A stretch of DNA of 64,000 nt, taken from assembly GCF_032191515.1 (NCBI RefSeq), contig NC_091396.1:66367885-66431884 (forward strand), read 5' to 3'. This stretch comes from Phaenicophaeus curvirostris. Lineage: Eukaryota > Chordata > Aves > Cuculiformes > Cuculidae. Every line of letters starts with the position of its first letter. Within the stretch, counting starts at the first letter, position 1. The position numbers and the translations under genes are program-made. This document shows positions 41,701-53,700 of this stretch, piece after piece. The notes below the pieces were generated by a model. It had not been told where the DNA came from and ran no database searches. It saw nothing but the letters and a program-made list of their open reading frames with translations.

Positions 41701-44700
41701 GAATGGTTGGTCTTTCTCATTTTGGCCAGTAGCAAAAAGAGGACTTTGAAATAGCTGCTACATGGTGACAGTTGGTGACAGTTATTCAGGGTTTATTCTC
41801 ATTGCCTCTCAGAAGGATTTGGTGTCTCCTGTGGCGTCGGCACCAAGGTTCAGGCATGGTTCAGGCTCCCTTTGACAAAGGGGTGGTGACCTAGCTCGTA
41901 CACGCTCAGCAGAGAGAAGCGGTACAGGATTCAGGGTGTCTCTCACAGGTGGATGGGTGAATATTGCGGTCAGGTTTTGTGCCCTGTTCCTGGAGGTATG
42001 TAAAAGATTTTCACCTTTTCATTTTCCTTCAGCTGAAAAGACTCGGTATCAGTGAAATGGTTAATGTTCTTTCTGCAAGAAAGCTATTTCTAACCTACGT
42101 TTCTGCTGTTCTGACCTACAGTTCTGGTTTGGCGTTGTGCCCATATGAAAGAAATGGTTTGAATTCAGCTATTCAGAAATATTTCTGGATGTTTACTGTT
42201 ATTAGATATATTTTATTTGCGTAGTTTGAGTCGTGTCGTGTTTAATCAGTAAACATTACAGTATGTGGTAGAAGATTCTCGATCTTGAAGTTGGTTTGCA
42301 GTCTAAACGGAGAGAAAAAAGCTGTGGTTTCTATAGCAATAATTCATTTGTTAACCTGGAGGAACATAATAATTCTATAGATAACTGTTTATATAATCCC
42401 TAGAATTTCTAGTATGAGCAAATGGTCACTGATGCCATGCAATGTTGTGATTATTCATTTAATTTCCTCAAATTATTTCCCAAGACAAAAATAGGAAAAT
42501 AAGAAACACGTACTGTCTATGTCTGATTGTAGGTGATCCCTGTTGGGCTTTGAAGCTCAGAATCCACTGAAGCAGGCAGTGCTGAATTCATTCTGATGCT
42601 GGGCAGATTGCTTTCTGGTTAACAAGGCAGGAGCTTATACATTTACATTTTTCTGCCTGTCTTTCTGCCTTTCAAGCTTAAAGTTTACAGAATGCAGAGG
42701 CGACTGGAATTGAACTTGCTATTCTGGCTTCCTTCTGGAACTGCTTGTGACTTTTCTGTTATTTTCAATAATGTAATGATAAGATTTTTTGACACGTACT
42801 GTACGTCTTTCCTTCAAGACAGCTGCGGTTTTCCTTGTGCAAACTGCCTTACCAGCAATCCCCGTGATTGCCAGGCTGGCAGGAAGAAAGTAGCATGCGT
42901 AAAGCATTGCAGGGAAGAGATTTTTTTTATTTTTTTTTCCCCCTCTTCCCCCCATAATCTCTGCTAGCATTTCAGAATTCCATGAAGTATCTCTAGACAT
43001 GCAGAAATTATTTCCCTTCCCCTGATAAATGTACTTTTATTTCCATGGTTTCCACTTGAATAGAATAAAATAAAATCTTTATGGTAAGCTCTCCACAGTG
43101 TGAAATAAAAGTTCGTAAGTGTTTATCTCTGTGAGGATTTAAGTTGTAAAAATAAACCCAAGGAATTTCTGATAATAAATAATGGAAATATCCGTTTGGG
43201 GAAATATGGAAGCGACTGTAAAAGTGTTTCCAAATATGAGCTGAAATCAAGCATTGTGGTTTAATTGCAAAATGAAGATTGTCTGGAGCATCAAACCCAG
43301 GAATGGTTGAAGAGGGAATTGCTCTGCGATCTTACCTATAGTTGGGGGAAGGAAGATGATTTAAAACCCTAAACAAACAAAAGCTCCACATTGAAAAAAC
43401 CTAGAGCTCCTGTGAACTGCTTCAGTCCTGTACATAACAGACCTTTTCCATGTCAGAACGGTTTTTTGTGTCTATTAGTGCTTTTATTTTGAGGGCTACA
43501 CTTAATTCTTTCTGTCAGGAATCGAGGCTTTCCCTGACCTGCATTTTCCTTTTTTCCTCCCGAGATGTGCACTTCAGTCTCCTTGAGGAAGTTTTATATT
43601 CTTCGTATTTCACCATGATCTGGGTGCAGGGCCAAGTGGGAAGTGGTTTGGGTTTAGTTCTTGCTGTCAGGCTTTTGTACAAATAAACTGTTACTTTGCA
43701 TGTTTTGTGTTTTTCATTATGACTGCATTTGTTTTCACAGCCTGAGGAAGAGCTTGATCCTGAAGAGAGGGACAACTTCCTCCAACAGCTTTACAAGTTT
43801 ATGGAAGACAGAGGTAACACTGAAATTCTTATGTATATACTAATTTATATATTTATTTATAATTACTTAAAATATCTAGCCCACTTTTTAAATGGCTTTT
43901 AAAATTTTATATCAGTTACAAGCTTATTTTTTACATCAGTGAAAAGGGATAACAGCCGGTCTGGTGCAAGGAAAAACACTTCTACCCATTTTTGCAGGTG
44001 GTGGGGCTGCTCGCAGCACTTTGAAGCACAGCACACAAAGGAAACTGAAATCTTCCCTGAGGTGTTTTGGTTTTGTTTTGCTTTCACAAACCCTTTTTTA
44101 TGTAAACCGTCCGTGTTAAAAAAAGCTCTTGGTTGATTTCTTGTTGTGACAGCCGTGACTGGGAACTCTGCTGCTGATGATCTCAGGCTGGAACTCAGGA
44201 GGCTGTTGGAGGATGGTGAAATGCAGCCAGCAGAGCATGGGAGGTGTGCTGCCTTCAAGTCTCCTTGCAGAACTGTCTTAATCATGCGCAGACATTGCAG
44301 GGAGACTTGCCTGGAGAGACAACTTAATAGATTCTACTTTGTTCAGTAGCTAGAACAAGAAAATAGCGTATTGTAAATGGTTTTTCTTTACAGAATTAGG
44401 TGAGGCTGTTATAAACCGGAATAAAGTCTTGGCACAATGCATGTATTAGAATTGGATGTGCTATGTATTTGATGCAGTTGTGATGAGTCCGAAACTGAAA
44501 TCGAAGGGTTTCTGTTCCTTGGTTGCACAACCCCCTCCTTTTTTCTTCTCTCATTTTTGGTTTGGAGGGTTTTTTTGGTGTATTTAAGCCTGGAAATAGT
44601 TTCATCTTTTAGAACATGGATGCTTTGTTCATTTTATTAATGAACTAGCTAATTCAATTCAAATATCATAAGTATTAATCCTGCAATAACATTGATAGAT

Positions 44701-47700
44701 TACAAATGCAATTACTTTTTATTTTCCTTTCTTTTCCCTGATGAAAGTTACCTGAGTAATATTTCTGTTGCAGCATATAGTACAGCAGATGGTGATATAC
44801 TTGAATTTGAAAGCTAAGAAGAGTAAAATATAAAGTGCGTGTAGTGTTTGAAGTTTTCCACCCTTCTTTTTCCCCTTGTAAAGTACAAACTTTTCTTGCA
44901 TTTTAAAACTGAGAGGAGGAAAGCAGGTTACCTTTTGTGAAAGAGGCTCGGCATCCCTATTAACAGAATCGTAGAAGAACAGCACTCTTAGACTGCAGAG
45001 CAAGTAGGGATCATGTCAGGGACTTATGGAGGAGAAAGAAGTATTTGTGCACTGAATTTGAGGGCTTGGTCCAGAAACCATTTTTTAAGCTGGAATGTCA
45101 TAGAATGGTTTGGGTTGGAAGGGGTCTTAAAGCCCATACAGTTCCAGCCCCTGACATGGGCAGGATCACCTCCCTCTGGATGAGGTTACTCCAAGCCTCA
45201 TCCAGCAACTCCAGGAATGGGGACATCCACAGCTTCTCTGGGCAACCTGAGCCAGTGCCTCACCACGCTCACAGGAAGACATTTCTTCCTACTATCTAAT
45301 CTAAATCTCCCCTCTTTCTGCATTGTCAGTTGAGCAATGTAATGGGACTTTTTCAGGACTGGGTCTTTCCCCATGTCTGCCTACTTTTTTTTAACTCTGT
45401 CCTCACAGCAAGATTTCTGTTCCCACCAGATTTGTACTACATTCTGTTCTCTCAGTATGGATGTTTTGATGCTTGTAGTAATCATGACACTATTCCCAAA
45501 GTCCTGTAAAATTATTTTAATGATTCCAAATATAATTTCATGAAGATGAAGGAAGTTGAAAAGCAGCAAGGACAATGTTTGATGCATTTCCTTGCTGGGA
45601 GCAATAATGCCTACGTACACAGCCGCTTGCCCCAAGTCACTTTTGGTTTCTCCTTTTGCAGTTAATTATTGTTCTTTGTATCATTGCCACTCATCCAATT
45701 TGAGTTCTTTCTTTTCCCCGGAACTGTCCGAAATATTCATGTTCTGTTAGGGCTTTGTGTTTTCTCACATTCTGACAAATTTGCCTTTGCATCTATTTTT
45801 TTGTAATCCAACATTTCTGCTTCTTCCCCATTTATTTTTTTTCAGACGACAGTGTTTTGGGTTAATCTCTTTGCACATTGCTGTATTCCAGCATTCATAG
45901 AATCGTTCAGGTTGGAAGGGACCGTTAAAGATCATCCAGTTCAACCCCCTGCTGTGGGCAGGAATTCCTCCCACTGGATTAAGCTGCTCAAAGCCCCATC
46001 CAGCCTGGCCTTGAACACCTCCAGGGATGGGGCAGCTGCAGTTTCCCTGGGCAACCTGTGCCGGGGCCTCACCACGCTCAGCGTGAACAATTTCTTCCTT
46101 ATGTCTCATCTAAATCTTCCCCCTTCCAATTTAAAGCCATTCACTCTCATCCTATCACTCCAGGCCCTTGTAAAAAGTCCTTCCCCAGCTTTCTTGTAGC
46201 CTGCTCCAGTATTGGAAGCTGCTCCAAGGGTCTCCCTGGAGCCTTCTCTTCTCCAGGCTGAACAAGACTAACTCTTTCAGCCTGTCCTCGTATGGGAGAT
46301 GCTCCAGTCCTCAGATCAATTCTGTGGCCTCCTCTGGATCTGTACTAACAGTTCAAGATCCTTCTTATATTGGGGATTCCAGAATGGGACACAATACCCC
46401 AGGGAGGGTCTCAGGAGAGTGGAGCAGGAGGAATCCTCTGTCTCGCCCTGCTGCCCACACTTTTTTTGATGCAACCCAGGACACTGTTGGCTTTCTGGGC
46501 TGCGAGTACACGTTGCACACTCACATTGAGCTTCTCATCAGCCATCGCCCCCTGAGTCGTCTACAGAGCTGCTTTCAATCACGTTGTCTCCCACCTTGTA
46601 CTGAAACCAGACACCTTGTAGAGTTTGCTGTGATCCTGGCTGTTCCCCCTATTCAAGAGAGGAACAGTGGGAGGCAGCCAATTGGATCAAGGTTGTTGTG
46701 CAAATCTCAAATGGAAGTTGGGAAATCAGTTACCCAGCAGCTGGTGCCAGGGTGCTCACAAACCACCCAGAAATGTGTGATGTATTCAAACAAGGGTGAA
46801 GCCTTAACTGATGGCTGTTATGTTTCTTGGAAGTATCAAACGCAGATTTAAGATGTAGATGGATAATAACCATATGGAATGGAAGAAGCGGTTTGCTGTT
46901 CTTTGTTGTAACTGCTTATTTCTGGGTTTGTTTTGTTTAGGTACTCCTATCAATAAACCACCGGTTTTGGGCTACAAGGACCTCAACCTCTTCAAACTCT
47001 TTAGGCTGGTGTATCAGCAGGGTGGGTGCGACAATGTAAGTGGTGGATGTTTCCTGAGCTATGTATGTCTTAAAGGTTGTAGCTCATGGCTTTTTTGGAT
47101 ATCGTTCTTTAATCTTTTCTGTTAACAAGACATCTAAAATTCCTTTTTCCCTTTCTTTTCCATTTCCGAAAGATCGAGAGTGGTGCTATATGGAAGCAAA
47201 TTTATATGGACCTCGGCATTCCTATTTTGAACTCGGCTGCTTCCTACAATGTAAAAACTGCTTATAGAAAGTAAGTGCTTGTGTTGTGTGGTGAAGTAAT
47301 GATGAAAACATTTTTTTTAATAGCATTTACAATATTCAAGCAATTTCTTATAGTTTAGCGAAACAATACTCAACGTTTTTCAGTTAATGAATGGTGCTGA
47401 GCATTTTCCTGTGCTGAGGATTGAAATGCTGGAGGAAAGGAGGGAGTGCTCAGGGCTACATAAGTTCCTGTTGCTCTAATACTTTAGAATTCTCATTTTT
47501 TTATCAAGAAGCATTCACTTTCAGCATGTGATGATGCTGTTTCAGAGCACAACAATGAAATTTGTAAAAACAGCTTTGGCAAATTCATCTTTGCAGTACA
47601 GACTCTGTCCTCAGTCTGTAGATGCTGCATGGAGGAGAATGTTATACCAGTCGTCTTAACTTCGTGAAAACTGTTAATGGAGGCGGAGATGTTTCAGTTT

Positions 47701-50700
47701 GCATATTTAAATATCTTTGTGGGATCTGTAGAATTTAGGGTATAATTGTACTTATTGCTGTGGTGGATGTGACAGCATTAAATAGTAAAATGACTGCTTG
47801 AAATGAAAAAATGCATAAATCTTTTCATTTTGACCTCTGGTTTTCAGTTGTGTGTTAACTTCTGAAATGAAAACATTTAGAAATGGCATTTTTCAAGATC
47901 ATTTTCTGAATAAAAATTATTTCTATTATCCTCCTGAAAGTTTGAGAAGAAACAAGTGGGCTTTTTGTGTAAAAGGGAAGAATGAGGTTCTCTTGACTCA
48001 AACCTGAGGGAATTCGACTGATTGAATAGGGATGACTAATCACTCAACTCTTGTTAATGTTGATGAAGATGAAAATATTCAGACTGTCTTCAGTGGGATT
48101 TGAACTGGGCACGTGTTAAAGGTCTGTGTTTTACAGAGAAGAGTGTTTATCCTAGGAGTAATTGGTAAATACGTCCTAGGTTGCTGTTACCATGAAAATA
48201 ATTATGTTGTGTGCATACATGACAGTTTGTTGTACCTTGCAGTTTTATTCTTTGAGGAATAAGCCAGTTCATATTTCTCTCTCCTATAACTGGACTAGAG
48301 CGTGCATGCAGGCAGTTAGCAGAGAACAAGCTGATGAGTGGCAATTTGATACTGTGCAGCAACTTGTTTGTACACCCATATTCTAATACCAGGGTGATTT
48401 TAGCTGTCATTGTGTGTTTCCAAAACAGCGTACGTGTTCTTAGGCTTCGTTGTCATGAGTTCTTAATTGGACAGGGATGTAATTAACTTTCTGGGAAGCA
48501 CATGTATGTTTTCTTTCTCGCTTCTTGACTTGTGTGTGCAATTGTTTTATTTTAAAATCTCTGCCTTTTTATTTAGGTTTGTTTTGTGTTTGTGTCTTTT
48601 ATTTTTGTTTCCTGAAGTTGCTGCTCTTCTTGCTTTTCTGTGAGCAGGGAATAGGTTTCATGCGCTTCAGTATGCAGAAAATATAACATGAACATGCAAT
48701 ATCGTATCTCTAGGTATCTTTATGGTTTCGAAGAGTACTGCCGTTCTGCAAACATTCAGTTTAGGACCATCCATCATAATGAACCAAAAGTGGTAGAAGA
48801 AGTACAGAAAAACATGGAACCAATGGAGGAAAGTGTAAAAGAGGAACAAAAAATGCCCCCAACAGAAGTTAAAAAAGAAGCAGAAGAAAATTATTCCAGC
48901 AGTGAGAGTGAAAAAGAAGAAATAGAGCTGAGATCCCCAAGGGTAAGAGGTTTGAACTGATTTCTATTTAGTACCTAACAAAACCCCTTTGTATAGTGAG
49001 CAGTTTACATAATGAGTTTTCCCTTGCGGAGCAATTGTATGTTTGAACTGGCGAACTTGGACAAGCGTAGGACAGGGTTCTGTGAACACAGAGCTGGTAT
49101 TAACCATTAATGACGTTCAACCTGTGAATAGAATCGGTTCCGACTTCTTTGTAGTCTGAACCATCCATGGGATTTTCTCAGGATGATTGGATGTCAAACG
49201 TTTTGATTCAAGGATGGCTGGGGAGCTGCTGAGAGCTGCGTAACATCAGAACAGGGAAATTCAGCAGGACAGCTTTGGTTGTGGGTGAGAATTTCCACAG
49301 GCATGTGGAATCAGGAGCTTTCTGGCTGGAAGCAGGAGTGTGAAGGGACTGCGATAGCTTTAAGGAACACCCGTATCTCTGATTTGTTTTTTATCACAAC
49401 ATCTTTTAATAAAAGAAACACTGTGGTTTTACATTTTGTAGAAAAAATAGAGGGAAAGACACTTAAGTTTTGTCTTCCTTTATCTTTGAATGCTGTAGAG
49501 GTGAGGATTGTGTTAGTAATTCCAGAGATAAAACGCTAGTGGATACTGAACCTGATGGAGGATACAAGAATACTTTCAAGGTATTTTGAGTATGACTCTG
49601 TAGCGTTCCTGTTAATTTTGCTAGAAGGGCTTTTTATGTTCCTAAGTAGAGCATGATTACTGAATGACAAGGAATTGCTGCTTTTTAAACTGCTCAGGTT
49701 GAAGGGATTCTGTTCAATTAAAACGTGATTCCATTAAAGAGTTTCTTGCAAACCAGGTTGTCAACCAAGTATGTGGCCTTTTAAATTAATAGATGAGAAG
49801 ACGTAGCTTAAACACAAGTTTAGATTTTTATTATGTATTGTATTTCTGTTTCACTGCAAGTGTTTTCTTCAAGCTGTTATCAGCCTTAATGAACTTCCTG
49901 GCATGTTTGTTGAGAGGATAAAGAAATGGAAGAAATTTTTGTCCTTTTTATCATTGTCTGTCTATCTTAATTTGTTAATAATTAAATATTATTTGGTTAT
50001 GTATTATATTATGTTATTAATCCAATCACCAGCCATCGATTTGTGAATTATTATTTTTGAGGGCCACGAAGATGAAGTGTCCCTGCCCATGGCAGTGGGG
50101 TTGAAACTGGATTTTCTTTAAGGTCCCTTCCAACCAAAACCATTCTGTGATACTACTGTGAATTTTAATTACTTCACAGGTCCAGAATTTAACAAGGAGC
50201 TCATCCTCTTGATTTCAAACCAGGCAGAGTGGCTTTAGTTTGTTTTTCTACTTGTTAAGAGGACTTTATTATCTTAACGTTTTAGAATATTTTGCTTTTT
50301 GGTGTTACCTCCACCTTTCTTCCGCACAGGAATGGCGCATCTTGCTTTCTGCTGAGATTTGGAGGGGCAACCCAGAGAGCAGTTGATGGTAGTTGTTAAA
50401 CTGATCTCATTTTCATTCTAGGGACGAAGAAGACTTGCCCGTGATGCAACCCCTGTTAAAAAAGATAGCGAAGAGGATAAAACACAAGACAAATCAAAAG
50501 ATAGTAACAAAGAAAACAAAGATGTAGAGGAAACACCCGAGAATGCGGAAAAGAAGGAAAACGAAACTCCACTAGGGAGAAAAAGTACACCAAAGCAAAA
50601 AGAGAAAAAAATCAAAAAGCAGGAGGATTCTGACAGAGAGTCAGAAGAAGAGGAGGAGAGGCAGAGGGAGAGGTAAACATTAACTTGTCACCTTATTACG

Positions 50701-53700
50701 CATATGTCTGTGTTACAATCGAGCTGTATTCTGAGCGGGAATACACATAGAGTTGGATATCTTGCCAACTAAAATGTGGAAAGCAGGGACCAAATTCACT
50801 CAGCCAGACAGGAAAGGGAAAACTTTCATTTCAGGCTTGTAGGGTCTGCTCTTCTTTATGGAAGCATCTTTTTCTGGTGGATGCCAGGTATTTGTTGCTT
50901 CCACTTTCTTGAAGATCTTACCACAGCTGTGGTGGGTACAGACACCATGTAGACCAGGCTGTGATTGTGCCAGGCACTGTGTGGCTGGTGAGTAGTTGTT
51001 TGAGCAGACTTCCCTGGGCAGTTGAAATGTAAATGGAAAGGAGACACCCTCCTCTGTGCTTTTAAGTGTTTTTTGGCAAATGCACAGCTTGCTTCTTTCT
51101 ATTTTTACTTGATGCATTAGAGGCAGGCACGGAGGGCATCAGCTAAAGCAAAGAGGGAGAGGAGAAGGCTCTGAGGAGACCTTATAGTGACCTTCCAGTA
51201 TCTGAAGAGGGGCCTACAAGAAAGCTGGTGAGGGACTTTTTATAAAGGCTTGTAGTGGTAGGACTAGGGGCATTGGGTATAAACTGGAGAGGGGCAGGTT
51301 TAGGCTAAACATAAAGAGGAATTTCTTCACAGTGATGGTGGGGAGGCCCTCGCCCACGTTACCCAGAGCAGTGGTGGCTGCCACATCCCTGGAGGGGTTC
51401 AAGGTCAGGTTGGATGTGGCTTTGGAGCCCCTGATCCAGTGGGGAGGTGTCCCTGCGCATGGCAGGGGAGTTGGAACCGGATGGGCTTTAAGGTCCCTTC
51501 CAACCCAAACCTTTCTATAATTCCGTGATTCTATGATACTGAATAAAGCCTGACAGGGATATTGCTCAGTTTCTTCTGAAGAGCTTTGAGGACTGGGAAA
51601 AACACAGTTGTTTTAAAGAAAATATCACTGTGCAGTCTAAAAAATATAATCTTGCTGTGCACCACAGCATGCAAAAATGCCTCAAGTGAAGGTGCAGCAT
51701 GGTCGTGCAGCTGTGTCAGGTGAGTAAGTCACCAAAGAATTTTCCTGGTGCTTGTGCTCTTCCTTTTACTAGTTTGCCACAACAAGACAGTTCATTTTTC
51801 AGTAAAGCCAAGCAAATATATTTTATTAAAAGCAAAGTAAACTCGTAATCTTTTTCAGTATCTTCTTTCTTGGTAAATTTTTTGTAGTTAAACTTTTACA
51901 TTATGCTAAATTGACCCTAAAATAGGGAGACAAACATAGGTAAAAATAGGTTAGATTGTACTTTTTGAAAACATGTTGAAGTAGAGTGTTTAAATATTGG
52001 ATATATCTAAAACAAGGAGTAGATATAGTTCATAAGAGCTCTGTGGACACTTTTAATCTTGGTTAAATGCTGTTGTAATCAACTTTTTTTTTTAAATGGA
52101 ACGGTATTTGTATCCATGAGAGAGGATCATTATGATGGTGATTCAAACTTCTGTGCACTATTAGCAAACCGCAGCCTATTAAGAAAGCTGTAGATTTATT
52201 TTTAAATAGCATATCAAAATTGCATCTACTTTAAAAACTAAAGTCCCAGAATCACTAGGTTTGGAAAGACCAGTTAGTTCTTCCCCTCTTATTTAGCAGC
52301 CAAAGACTGAGTTGAGTAATTCGTCTTCTTGTATTATCAAAATATTAATTTAAAGAAAAATAATCTTTAAGCTTTGAGATGGTTGTATGCCCAATAAATA
52401 GAGTTTTAAGTTAGAAAATAATCTTTCTGAACATTTTTGGCACTTAGGTCTCTTCTCTCTAAGTCCTGTTCTTAATTTACAAGCCGTGTCCAAGCTGTTT
52501 TCAGAGGCATTGCAGGATGCAGAACATGAAAATAAAATTCTTTTAGCCTTTTGCTTATGTAGTGGCTTGACTATGCCAGTTAAATGTTAAACGCTGATTG
52601 TCACTAATTAGTGGGCATTTTAAATGTGCTTTACTGCAGGGAGGAAATTGAGAACAAAGGAGAATCAGAAGGTGAAGAGGATGAGGAGGACACAGAACCC
52701 TGCCTGACTGGAACCAAAGTGAAAGTAAAATATGGACGCGGAAAGACTCAGAAGATTTATGAAGCCAGTATTAAAAGCACAGAAACTGATGATGGAGAAG
52801 TTTTATATTTAGTTCATTACTATGGTTGGAATGTCAGGTGAGGATGACAAAGTGCCTTTCATTTCTTTAAGAGGATGATTTGCAAAAGAATTTTTTTTTA
52901 AGAAAACGAGGGGAAAAGATGATGAGGGATGTGGCTCCAAATTGAATTATCAATATAACAAGATCTGACTCTGTTATGCTTTTCAGTGTTAACAATTGTG
53001 TTCATAGTGTGAAATAATTGCCTTAATCTCGGAATATCCTTGCTTGTATGTTCCCAAGTTTCTAGCTGGCTTAGAGTGAGTGATCCAACAGCATCTTGGC
53101 CTGTATCAGAAACGGCGTGGCCAGCAGGAGTAGGGAAGGGATTGTGCCCTTGTACTCAGCATTGGTGAGGCTGCACCTCAAATCCTGTTTTCAGTTTTGG
53201 GCCCCTGGCTAAAGAAGGATCTTGAGGTGCTGGAGCATGTCTGGAGAAGGGAACGGAGCTGGTGGAGGGGCTGGAGAACAAGTGTTGAGGGGTGTCTGAG
53301 GGATCTGGAGTTGCTTACCCTGGAGCAAAGGAGACTGAGGGGAGACCTTATCACTGCCTGCAGCTCCCTGAAAGGAGGTTGTAGTGAGATGGGTGTTGGT
53401 CTCTTTTCCCAAGTGACAGGCGACAGGACGAGAGGAAATGGCCTCAAGTTGTGCCAGGGGAGGTTTAGATTAGACAGCAGGAAAAATTTCCTCACCGAAA
53501 AGGTCATGAGGCTGCCCAGGGAGGTGGTGAAGTCCCCATCCCTGGAGGGATTTAAAAGATGGGCAGACAAGGTGCTCAGGGATCTGGTTTAGTACTGGAC
53601 AAGTGCGGTTGGACTCAATGATCTCAAAGGTCTTTTACAATCAAACGATTCTATGATTCTATGGTCCTTCCTCCTGTAGTTTGTCGCTGTAGTTTGCTGC

